Both the position numbers and the translations under genes were made by a program. A stretch of 64,000 bases of DNA from Isochrysis galbana. Lineage: Eukaryota; Haptophyta; Isochrysidales; Isochrysidaceae. Shown one piece after another: positions 11,289 to 20,060 of this stretch. The stretch lies in contig CM030942.1 of assembly GCA_018136815.1 (NCBI GenBank), forward strand, positions 115,976 to 179,975, read 5' to 3'. Every line of letters starts with the position of its first letter. Positions within the stretch are counted from its first letter, which is position 1. The notes beneath the pieces are model-generated. The model did not search any database, was not told the origin of the DNA, and saw only the letters and a list, made by a program, of their open reading frames with translations.

Positions 11289-11456
11289 TATCACAGGGTG
11301 TCTTGTGCCATTTGTGGTTCTATACCGTTAGTGTGCCTTGTGTGGCAGTGCCCCCTAGGTATCTTTTAATCATCTTGTCATGGCGTAGCGCGATGGCGGC
11401 GCGGCGCGCCGCTCTCTCACCGCCGCCGGGGCTCGCGCTGCGGGCTCCCGGCGATA
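11289..11456 (+). repeat. TRIM left LTR
   Basis: 168 bp, starting TATCACAGGG and ending CCGGCGATA; nearly identical to the right copy at 12330-12497. Confidence 0.85.
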
Positions 11457-11879
11457 TGGAGCTCCCACCCAGGTAGAGGGGCAGGGCTGGGCTTGCTGAG
11501 CCGACTCTCGCGGACCGCCGCGAGCTGCGCGCGCTCGCGCAGTCGCTTTGGGCTGCATGGCTGCATGGCGACGCATGGTGGCAAGCCCTCCTCTCTCCCT
11601 CTCTTTCTCCCCCTCTGGGAGAGCTGAGAGCTGGTCCCTCTGGGCCCCTTGCTCGGGAGGGGATGGATCTCATTGATCCTTGCTTGTTTGCACCCCTTGC
11701 CCGCATTGCCTCGCCTCGCTCGCGCGCGCTCGCGCGAGCTGCCCTTGTTGATCGCTGCTCGATCCATTCATTGCTGGGCGAGTGCCCCGTCTGGGTGAGT
11801 GCCCCTCTTTCTCTTTCTCTCCACCTCTCCCCCTTCCTTTTGTCTGGGAGAGTTGGGGTCCCGCTGGGCCTCTTTTTCG

Positions 11880-12210
11880 TTGCGCTGCCATACTTTCTCT
11901 CTCCTCCCCTACTGGGAGGGTCGGTCCATCTGACCGGCTCGGCTGCGTTGTTGCACTGCCGTCCCTTCTCTCTCCTCCCCAACTGGCGGGAGGGTTGGTC
12001 CATCTGACCGGCTCGGCTGCGCCGTATTCTCTCTCTCTCCTCCCCCACTGGCAGGGTTTGTCACTTTAACTTTAACCTCGGCTGCACCGTTGTCTCTCTC
12101 CTCCCCGGCTGGGAGGGTCAGCCAAGGTCCTTCTCACCGCTCGGCTGCACCGCTGTCTCGTCTCTCTTCTCTCTCTCCTCCCCTACTGGGAGGAATTGTC
12201 CCTTTGGAAA
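11880..12210 (+). repeat. Imperfect 55-65 bp tandem repeats inside the TRIM
   Basis: About five units share the order CTCTCTCCTCCCC-ACTGGGAGGGT-...-CTCGGCTGC, with length variation between units. They are non-coding and CT-rich on the element's plus strand. Confidence 0.7.
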
Positions 12211-12329
12211 GATTGGTCCTTTTTGTTGGCCAAGTTGCAACTTGCTTTTCCATCCACATTTGACATTTGTTTGTGTTGAATTTGTGTAAGCGTCATTCGG
12301 ATCCCATCCGTACTCCGCTTAGGAGGGGG

Positions 12330-12497
12330 TATCACAGGGTGTCTTGTGCCATTTGTGGTTCTATACCGTTAGTGTGCCTTGTGTGGCAGTGCCCCCTAGG
12401 CATCTTTTAATCATCTTGTCATGGCGTAGCGCGATGGCGGCGCGGCGCGCCGCTCTCTCACCGCCGCCGGGGCTCGCGCTGCGGGCTCCCGGCGATA
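12330..12497 (+). repeat. TRIM right LTR
   Basis: 168 bp, preceded by a polypurine stretch at 12321-12329 and followed by the GATTG target duplication. One clear substitution against the left copy (CATC for TATC) suggests recent insertion. Confidence 0.85.
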
Positions 12498-12754
12498 GAT
12501 TGCCAGTGCTAGAGGCTAGAGGTAGCAAGTAGACGAAGTAGTACTTCATAGTAGGATACTGATACTATGCGCCGAATATCGAATATCGTATGTGCTGCTA
12601 GTCGACTAGGTCTGGATTGATACGCATGTCGATAGGTCGGTATGTCGGTATGTGCGATTGGGTTTAAAACCGACTGTTTCGAGGAATCCTATCCGGGGGA
12701 GGTGGTCCACCTATACTCTATACTTGCTTACTTAAGAAGTTCCCTAACAACTAA

Positions 12755-13330
12755 GTTTATACTTGGTTCACTCATGGCGGGGCACGAGCCCCCCTCTCTC
12801 TCCACTCCTCCCCTGCCATGGGGGAAGAACCACCCGCTCTCCTGGCACGCCTGATGGCCTGCCAGGAGCACACTGCCCTGCTGACCCATCCCTCTCCCCA
12901 CAGGCACGCCTGATTCGCCCGCCCTGGCCTGTCGTGGCCTGCCCATTCCTCTGACCAGCCCCTCCTCCCCCTGGGCCCCCCTGTTCAGGACCCCCCAGCC
13001 AGCTCCAGTCGACTTGCAGGGGAGCGGAGCGCCAGCGAGGGAGAGGCAGGAGGGGCCAGGGCCATGCCCCAGCCTCACCTGCCCCCTGAGCTGTGCTCCC
13101 AGGCCCTGCAGGCTGCAGGCCATCTGGGGACCTGAGCGAGGGGCCGCAGGCGCGCGCCATGGGCCCCCGCCGCAGGGAAGAGAGGAGGAAAAGGGAAGAG
13201 GGAGGGGAGGGGGGAGCGGCAGCTCTCCCCTCCGGTGTTTACGTGTGTTCTAGACCTAGTTGGGTAAGAGAAGACGGGGGCGCCAGAGCCAGGAGGGAAG
13301 GGCCGCGGCTCGCCGCGGCCACTCGCTCGG
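12755..13330 (-). mobile_element. Retroposon family X, diverged copy 4
   Basis: Segments match copy 3 (59760-60310) in the same orientation. The left end resembles the ACTTTTATAAGTGGGGG terminus, then come a GCCCCCCTCTCTCTCCA block near 12788, the GGGAGAGGCAGG...GGCCAGGG block near 13038 and the GCCGCAGGGA block near 13170. Spacing and sequence differ enough for a separate subfamily. No target duplication could be placed. The intervening bases 12503-12754 show nothing recognisable. Confidence 0.5.
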
Positions 13331-13849
13331 GCGAGGGAGATTAGCGCTTTAGGCCCCTAAACTCACGAGTGCCCCCCCCCCCCCTGCGTTGCTTTTACCC
13401 GAAAGGGGTTTTCCCCCAGCGTGGCCTCGAGGAGAGGGTGTGCTGGGGTGCGTAGGGCCGGTGCTTGCACTGGGGGGAGGACAAATATCGAGGGGAGGGG
13501 GCAATCCCCCCCCCCCGGTACCACTCGGACACCTGGCTCGCCAGGCATGGCGGGAGTCCGGGGCTGAAAAGTTGTGTCCAATTAGCTAGTGGGGTTGGCT
13601 AGGATATAACATTTTAATTTTTTAAAAAATAAGAAGTTCCCTAACCTTACCATAAATACCAGCATGAGTTCCCGCCGCCCCGACGAGCAAGTGATTCCTT
13701 GTTGACGCCGTTATTCATATATACTCCCCACTATCCCCGTCTCTCTTCTCTTCTCTTCTCTCGTAGGAGTAGAGGCTAGAGAGTGCAGGGCACGTACGTA
13801 CGGTACCCTACTTGCTTCCTTGGCACCCCGGAGCGTCCGTGTCGGCCCG
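13331..13849. promoter_or_regulatory. Upstream region of the secreted-protein gene
   Basis: No gene. C-tracts and G-tracts occur at 13374-13385 and 13508-13516, an A/T-rich segment at 13600-13640, and a CT-rich stretch at 13735-13762 about 90 bp before the ATG of the next gene. The CT stretch is a candidate core-promoter pyrimidine patch by analogy with other genes here. Confidence 0.4.
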
Positions 13850-15271
13850 ATGGAACGGATGGCCGTGCTCTGCAGCCTGCTGCTGTGTCGGGCGCACGCG
13901 GCGCCGGTCGAACTTGCGGAGCTTATACCGCACGAGCTCGCCGAGCAGGTTGGCGACTGGTTGTCGCCGGTGGATGGGTCGGCTGCCCTATCGGGATGGG
14001 CGCTACCAAAGTACACTGTACTGCGATGGTGGGTCAGGGGCAGCAGGGAGGTAGGCTCTGTCTCACGTGCGGTCCCAGACAATGTGGAGCAGGCGCTTCA
14101 TCGCATGCAGGAATCTGTCACCGGCGAGGACGACTGTCAAGTCCGCGACTGGCTCGGTAACTGCCATGAGCCAGACGAAAGGGCGCCCACATTTGAGGAT
14201 GCCGAGCCATCGACACCATTCATACGTTTGTCCGAGTACTGCCAGGTAGACTGGCTCTCCAGCTGGATGTCGCATCAGACAAGCGACTGGCTGCGCTCGC
14301 GCCTTCACCAGGTCAAAGGCCAGACGGTTGAGGAGATCATCGAATCGCAAATGCCTGGCGCGAAGCTTGACAAGCAGGAGATTGTCGTGAGAGCTCCTAC
14401 TGGCACCGTGATGTACCTCTCAAACATACAGCTGGTCGACGTCGACCCGATCTACATTGAGTATGGCGTTTGCTGGGATTCGTACGAGTGGTGGAAAGAG
14501 CAACTCTTACCCGTGCAACTTCACCACATGCACTCCCCTGACGGCATTCAGATGACGATCACAAGCATCAATGCACACATCTCATTCGACTTCCGCGTGG
14601 AGCAGCACATTGGTCCGCTGACCATCCCAATGGGCTCCGGGTCAGGAAGCGTTCACGTTCGTGGGTTGATGACAATGGAAGCCAATCTGCATACCGTAAC
14701 GACCGCTGCGGTGGACCGCTGCGAAGGTAAATTTGAGAGCACAGACATCCACTTTAGCCACACGTTGCTATCATCCGATCTGATCATGCCACTCATCCGC
14801 CACTACATCCCAGCCCTCGACAATCGAATCGCGCCGACGATCTGCTATGGAAACCCAGACGCCCGAGGCATGGCGATCGGACTTAAGCCAAAAGTTTCTT
14901 TTGGCGGACAGGAGGAGACCATCGAATGGCGAGGGTTGGCCCCGGAGATCAATGAGATGCTCCGTGAGAGTGCGGATTTGCTCACTGTTGTGGGCTGGGG
15001 GGATACACCACCCGCCGAGCGCCTGCAGAAAGCTCTTGAGGATCAGCAACGGCTGCGAGAAGTTGGGGTGGAGACGGAGTTGGGCCAGGGTCGGTTCGTT
15101 CACGTGAATGGCCACTTACCTCCCTCCCCACCTAACCCCCCACCATTTGGCCTCACAAGCTTGGCCATTGGCGCCCTCAATGTCGCCCGGGGAGGGATCG
15201 AGCTGCACCGGGGTGCACTTGAAGACGTGAACGAGATAAGTAGTACGCTTGCAGAGGCTGGTGGCCGATAG
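13850..15271 (+). CDS. Secreted protein, possible BPI/LBP/PLUNC-like lipid-binding fold
   Basis: The open frame begins at a TTG at 13820; the first ATG is at 13850, giving 473 residues. The start MERMAVLCSLLLCRAHA|AP looks like a cleavable signal peptide, so the protein is probably secreted or luminal. The middle part (14530-14860) has alternating beta-strand-like segments. One of these, GSGSVHVRGLMTMEAN, is followed by VDRCEGKFE, a leucine-rich helix and TICYGN. In BPI/LBP/CETP proteins a cysteine before a long helix and a second one after it form the conserved disulfide, and the barrel binds lipid; that likeness is suggestive only. Four DWL motifs occur in the N-terminal half. The C-terminus (LTSLAIGALNVARGG) is weakly hydrophobic. 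No intron is needed to keep the frame. Coding status is likely, family uncertain. Confidence 0.6.
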   Translation: MERMAVLCSLLLCRAHAAPVELAELIPHELAEQVGDWLSPVDGSAALSGWALPKYTVLRWWVRGSREVGSVSRAVPDNVEQALHRMQESVTGEDDCQVRDWLGNCHEPDERAPTFEDAEPSTPFIRLSEYCQVDWLSSWMSHQTSDWLRSRLHQVKGQTVEEIIESQMPGAKLDKQEIVVRAPTGTVMYLSNIQLVDVDPIYIEYGVCWDSYEWWKEQLLPVQLHHMHSPDGIQMTITSINAHISFDFRVEQHIGPLTIPMGSGSGSVHVRGLMTMEANLHTVTTAAVDRCEGKFESTDIHFSHTLLSSDLIMPLIRHYIPALDNRIAPTICYGNPDARGMAIGLKPKVSFGGQEETIEWRGLAPEINEMLRESADLLTVVGWGDTPPAERLQKALEDQQRLREVGVETELGQGRFVHVNGHLPPSPPNPPPFGLTSLAIGALNVARGGIELHRGALEDVNEISSTLAEAGGR

Positions 15272-16127
15272 TAAGTTAGGCGCAGAAGCGGGCCATGTGC
15301 ATGAGGTGCTTTGTGTGGTCATTCGCGAGTTGGGCATGCGGCATGCGCACACATAATACAACACTACTACTACTAATAATAATACTAAAAGCCATCACAT
15401 CTGAGTGTTAGTACCACTAAGAGGCACCGCAACCTGCAGCCTCAGGTCTGGTTTATTTTTCAGCTGACACCCCGACACCCCCACATCCCACATCTCGGGT
15501 ATAACTTATACCACCCTCCTTTGTTTCTCGCATTCGCGAAACGACACTCGTTAGGCTTCGCTCTTCTCTTCGTCATTCGGCATCTATCGTTATAATTCTC
15601 TGCTTTCTCTCGTTCTCGGTCAAAGGCTTCGCTTGGACGCATGGGATCTTGGGTAGTGGAGCGCCCCCTCTCTTTCTCCCGAAGAGAAGGTCGTTTGCCT
15701 TCATTTGGTACCCCTCGTTTCCAAATACGCGATGCACCGGTACGAAAAAGAAATCGTCTAGTATTTGAGCAAAGGCACCCACCTCACAGTGCTCAACCAT
15801 GTCTACAGGTAGTGTTGAGAACGAGGGACGAGAACGGGAACGAGAACGAGGACGAGAGCGACGAACGAAGAACGACAGACGACAGGCGGCTAGAGGCCGA
15901 TGGACCGACGAGATGACACTACACTCACATCAACACCCTCCACACTAACGTATCCCTATCACGGAACGCACAGGAACCCGCTGGCAGATCGAACAAGCCA
16001 CAACGCGCGGCGTTGGAGGGTAGGGCCGAAGCTAGCTAGCGAGCTAGAGGAAGAGAGAGAAGGAGAATGAGAGCTTCTTAGGTCCAAGGTAGACACGAGA
16101 GACTACAACGCAGGGACTCAAAAAGAC
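15272..16127. other. Intergenic region left of the chromovirus
   Basis: No supportable gene. A purine-rich low-complexity stretch (GAACGAGGACGAGAGCGACGAACGAAGAACGACAG type) lies at 15811-15890. A minus-strand 75-residue ORF at 15573-15800 has no recognised relative. The segment is the left flank of the insertion site. Confidence 0.45.
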
Positions 16128-16132
16128 CCCTC

Positions 16133-17454
16133 TGTCGCATTCATCCTAGATGATGCGATTTCTAGGCTCTTATTTCCAGGTCCTTCGTCGTGCGGCCACA
16201 CGGTGAAGCTCAGGTACATCTAGGTTGGTAGGGTTCGTCCCTAGCGATCTAGAATTCGGGTTCTCGTTTCGTTCCTTCTAGCCTGTTTGTCAGGTCTAGA
16301 TTCCAGGTTTCCTCCTTTCGGGTAATCTTGACCCAAAGGAGCCAGGTCGCATGTCACTCGCTGCGCGCTTGTCTCAGGCTCTCGAGTTACCTTGTGAAGG
16401 CTTGTTTAGCTTCTTGCAAGGCTTGTCGTTTCTTGTTAGGTTCCGGTTCTTTCTTGGGACCTGCTGACTTTCGTTGTTGTCCAGGCCTGTTCTTCGTAGG
16501 TTCTGCTTGGCCTGGTTAGGGTTTCGTTGAATTCCCGCGTTCGGCGTTTGGCGTTGGCGTTCGGAAACTTCCTCTCACATTCCCTAGGTCCGCTACCCTT
16601 GGCTTGTAGGTCCTTGCTTCTTTCTTCTCGGTCAAGGTTTTGGCGAGCGAGTCGGTTGCTCTAGCCGCTCGAGATTTGAGGTTTAATTTGCTATCTCCCC
16701 TTGGAGACCGGTGTAGGTTCGCTTCCTAGGTGAGGGAATCTTTCCCCTTGATGCAAGCTACATGCAAGCCTTGGCCCCTTTGGTGTTTCTTCCCCTTGGT
16801 TGCTACTCAGGGTTGTTCGTTAGAAGCGTCTAGAAGGTTCACGCTCAACGGCAAGATTTCCTCTGTCGTGAAGATATCTCGTTGCGATCTGTATCCAAAG
16901 TGATCGCCGTGGTCGCGCGACAGGACGCTCCCCTTCGGACTCTCCGCTACGTGGGAAGTTACAACGGAGACACGCTCCGGCCGTCGCTGCGGAGTCTCTC
17001 TCTCTCTCGCTCTCTCTCTCCGTCTCTCGCGACGTGTTTGAGTTATCGGTGATTTGGGGTCGCGGTTGCTTGATAATTTGCTTTGTTTGGGTGAATGATT
17101 CCGGTGTGTTCGTGAGTCGGTGTATCCTGTTGTTCTCAGGCTCTTTGTCCGTCGTTGTTCGCTGCGTCGCTGCACTCAAGCAGCCTAGGCTCCCTCCCTG
17201 AGGGAAGAGTTCTTTGTAGGTCTAACAATCTCTTAAAGCCCAACACACTAGGGCCGCTAGGAGCGCCTCGCCGCCCCACAGCCCTTCGTTCGCCGTTCGT
17301 TCCCCGTCCATACACCCGAATGGGGTTGCCCGACCCAGTCCAGAATTTCATTCACCCGACTCCCGGTGGGGAGGAGGGACAAAGCGCCGCGCTAGCCGCC
17401 GGTGCCGCTCGCGACGGAGTGGCTCAGAGCCCTCCGGTAGCGCTCGACTCGACA
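16133..17454 (+). repeat. Chromovirus 5' LTR
   Basis: 1,322 bp, TG...CA. It contains a dense CT tract at 16994-17029 that resembles the pyrimidine tracts before several host genes, about 120 bp upstream of the start of the long gag frame. The gag frame is open from 17155 within the LTR and runs across the LTR boundary without interruption. Confidence 0.93.
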
Positions 17455-20037
17455 AGCACGAAATCGAAGCTTGCGTCCTCGGCCGCAGAGGAGGAACCCC
17501 TCAGGGAACCTTCTCTGCCCGCTGCAGCTTTTGCTCCCGTGGGATGTCCGAGTGATCCCACGGCTTCTGAGGCTACACCAATGGCACCCATCACCCCGGC
17601 TGCTATCTCCACGACTGGCTCCGATCAGCTCGTGGCGGATGGCGAGGATTTGTCCGCTTCCTTCGGCACCCACCGGGTGCAATCACAGCGGGCCATGGTG
17701 GAGCATGACCCTCTCCCGCATGAGGCCAACTTCAGCGTCGCTGAGTTGGCCAATGAGGTGGAGGAGGGTCCCCTCCCTCTGATTCAGTTTGACCCCCCTC
17801 CTCACCTTCGAGATGATGAGTCTGAGGTCGGTGAAGGGGAGGGGATCAGCTTCCGAAGCCCCGCTTACCGGGACTATGCCCCGCCGTCATCAAAAAGGGT
17901 CCTTGATCAAGAGATCACCCCGATCGAGACGGCCGCGGCGCGTCAGGATGCGGAAATGGCAAGGCTTCAAGCGCAGACCAACACCCTAAAAGGGGCTGTG
18001 GAGCGCCTACAGTCATCCCTTGCCGCGGCAGAGGCGAGGGAGGGGCTTCTCCGGGATCAAGTTGAAGCAGGGTTCAAAGCCCTGACTCAGCTACTCCAAG
18101 CCCGCCAAGAGCCCACTTCAAGTCCGTCCATGGATCGGACCGAGGCGGCTGCGGATTCTGCTAGGCCGGCTCAGAAGGAACCATCCATGGACGAGCCTCC
18201 TGCCCTAGACCAAAAGGGCCACGCCTCTCCGGCTACTAGGGTTCCACGGTCGGCGTACCCGACCTCCAAATCGGAATCCCGCCGCCAGGATCAGAGCCCT
18301 TACCGGGGCCCGACCCCGGTGGTGCCGTTCCGCCACCCTCGCGACCCCTGCCTTGCGGTGGGGATGGATGAGCGAGAGGCAGTTGTAAGCGAGTGGAAAA
18401 ATCTCCTCGCCCTGCCCTCACGCGATCTGGCCGCCCTTTACCGCGACTCCGACGAGCATGAGCTCATCCACACCATTTTGAAGAGCAACCTCTCCCTGGC
18501 GGGCAACGTTTGGCATTGCCGAATTTTCATGGAGGAGGACCACTTGCTCAAATGGGTGCGTAGCCGCTTCTCAGCCGAGCAAACCCTTCACCATCAGGTC
18601 AGGATGGGCAAAGAGCTTTCGGAGCTCCGCTTCCCAAAGGCCCTCGCCTCCGATAACGTTCAAACCGCGGCGACAGCCTGGAACGAATTTCGGCTAACTC
18701 TCATCAAGCCGTTGGAGCGGGCACTAGCGCTCGGCTGCGATCATCGCGAAATATTTACCTCCCTCCTCGCGGCAGCCGGAGCCAATTCCAGCGGCAATTC
18801 CCGCATCTTCGCCTTCCTCCTCGATCTAGTGGAGGACCGCGCCCTCGCTCTCAATCCTGTCCTCGCTGCTGACGTCCTTCTTCGCAAATGCGACGGGACC
18901 TTCGCAAACGGGGCCGATGGTTTCGCGAAAGACTCGGCGTCGATGGAGTGGGACCGCATGAGGGAGCGCGAGGCCGGCGCTGATCTATGTGAGCTCAGCA
19001 AGAATTTGGTTCGCGCCTACATCCGCAAGCTTGGCGATTCCGCGGTTGACTCCACCAACGTGTGGGATCATCCAAACATGGCCCATGAGATCAACCAGAG
19101 GTTCGAGGAAATCATTCGGAACGATAAGGTTGATCCTCAGCGCGGCGTCGACAATGCTATTAAATTTGCGGAGGTGCTCGCGGAGACTCGTTTCCGCGTA
19201 GAGAACCACGAGCTAGGTCGGTCGGCGCTCTCGTGCGTCAACCTCTGCCAACGGTACCTCAGCCCTTACGAGCAGGCCCGGGTGAAGCGTCATCAATCCC
19301 GGACCTCGACGAAGCAAACCGCGGCTAGCGTACGCACTAAGGCCTCAGGCGAGGCAAAGAACGAGACATCCTCGTCCCAGAAGACCGCTTCGACCACGGA
19401 CATGGTCGCCGCCGTGCAGGCAGCCGTCCAAGCCACCGTGGCTGAAGCTCTTCGCGGACAGGGACACTCGCCTGCTTCGAAGCCTGATTATCGGGCTGCT
19501 GCACCGCCGGCAAGTTACCACTCCAACTCGCCGTTGCCGGCTATACTGACCGATCCACCGGGTCGAAAGGGAGGCTCGTCTCGGCCGCCCAGCCGTCGCT
19601 GCGATCCGCCGGCGAACGGCCAAGGGCTACCGCCCGATTTGGGCGTATCCCGGTGGACGCCCGAGCTTTGGAATCGGGCCCGAGCCCGCTTCTGGGCCGT
19701 AGCAGGCTATGCCAAGCACCCAAGGGTCTCGGCGGCGCTAGCAAAGTGCCGACCGGCCGATAATTCAATGGAAACTCCACGGACGGACGATATCAATAGG
19801 GGAATCACCGAATGGACGAACGAAAACGGCTGTGCCTTCTGCGCTTTCCGACCTCAAGCTCCTCCTGGCACTCCATCCAGCGAAGCCTGGAAATATGGCA
19901 CGGGAGACGGTGCTCACAACCCCGTCATCTGTCAGCCATATATCCGCTTTCTGTGTGAGGCTGGCTGCGGAGAGTGCGGATCGGACGAGCACATTCATAA
20001 GCTTCTTCGCTCGATGGTCCGGGTTAAGCCTCAGTAG
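17155..20037 (+). CDS. Chromovirus Gag-like protein
   Basis: 960 codons from a TTG at 17155 to TAG at 20035-20037. The frame is already open in the 5' LTR. The first ATG is Met56 (17320, inside the LTR), with further ATGs at 17581 and 17695, so the real initiator is not settled. Residues about 245-320 (17890-18110) form a heptad-rich coiled coil (ARLQAQTNTLKGAVERLQSS...). Residues 400-700 are helical, as expected of a capsid region. The C-terminus has clustered Cys and His (CAFCAF..., CGECGSDEHIHK), a possible zinc-binding nucleocapsid-like module not of the simple CCHC knuckle form. It would coat element RNA in virus-like particles. Pol follows in the same frame. Confidence 0.75.
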   Translation: MFAASLHSSSLGSLPEGRVLCRSNNLLKPNTLGPLGAPRRPTALRSPFVPRPYTRMGLPDPVQNFIHPTPGGEEGQSAALAAGAARDGVAQSPPVALDSTSTKSKLASSAAEEEPLREPSLPAAAFAPVGCPSDPTASEATPMAPITPAAISTTGSDQLVADGEDLSASFGTHRVQSQRAMVEHDPLPHEANFSVAELANEVEEGPLPLIQFDPPPHLRDDESEVGEGEGISFRSPAYRDYAPPSSKRVLDQEITPIETAAARQDAEMARLQAQTNTLKGAVERLQSSLAAAEAREGLLRDQVEAGFKALTQLLQARQEPTSSPSMDRTEAAADSARPAQKEPSMDEPPALDQKGHASPATRVPRSAYPTSKSESRRQDQSPYRGPTPVVPFRHPRDPCLAVGMDEREAVVSEWKNLLALPSRDLAALYRDSDEHELIHTILKSNLSLAGNVWHCRIFMEEDHLLKWVRSRFSAEQTLHHQVRMGKELSELRFPKALASDNVQTAATAWNEFRLTLIKPLERALALGCDHREIFTSLLAAAGANSSGNSRIFAFLLDLVEDRALALNPVLAADVLLRKCDGTFANGADGFAKDSASMEWDRMREREAGADLCELSKNLVRAYIRKLGDSAVDSTNVWDHPNMAHEINQRFEEIIRNDKVDPQRGVDNAIKFAEVLAETRFRVENHELGRSALSCVNLCQRYLSPYEQARVKRHQSRTSTKQTAASVRTKASGEAKNETSSSQKTASTTDMVAAVQAAVQATVAEALRGQGHSPASKPDYRAAAPPASYHSNSPLPAILTDPPGRKGGSSRPPSRRCDPPANGQGLPPDLGVSRWTPELWNRARARFWAVAGYAKHPRVSAALAKCRPADNSMETPRTDDINRGITEWTNENGCAFCAFRPQAPPGTPSSEAWKYGTGDGAHNPVICQPYIRFLCEAGCGECGSDEHIHKLLRSMVRVKPQ

Positions 20038-20060
20038 GGGTCCGGCGGGGTCCCCGTCCT
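20035..20060 (+). promoter_or_regulatory. In-frame UAG between gag and pol, candidate readthrough site
   Basis: TAG at 20035-20037 is the only stop in a frame otherwise open from 17155 to 27546; I checked every codon from 20038 to 20203. The following bases GGGGTCCGGCGGGGTCCCC can fold into a GC-rich hairpin (GGGG pairing with CCCC). No ATG occurs in the pol frame until 20371. Stop-codon readthrough at a UAG before pol is known in gammaretroviruses. A chance nonsense mutation is the alternative. Confidence 0.5.

Larger units (their letters stand above)
11289..12497 (+). mobile_element. TRIM-like miniature LTR retrotransposon
   Basis: Two 168-bp direct repeats (11289-11456 and 12330-12497) differ at about one base and bound a non-coding 873-bp interior. 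The termini are TATC...GATA, a short perfect inversion, not the usual TG...CA. A perfect 5-bp target duplication GATTG lies at 11284-11288 and 12498-12502. TGGAGCTCCCACCCAGG at 11457 follows the left repeat directly, the place and TGG start of a tRNA primer-binding site. AGGAGGGGG at 12321-12329 lies one base before the right repeat boundary, the place of a polypurine tract. No protein of pol type is encoded, so it depends on enzymes from another element. All the diagnostic parts of an LTR element are present in 1.2 kb. Confidence 0.85.
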
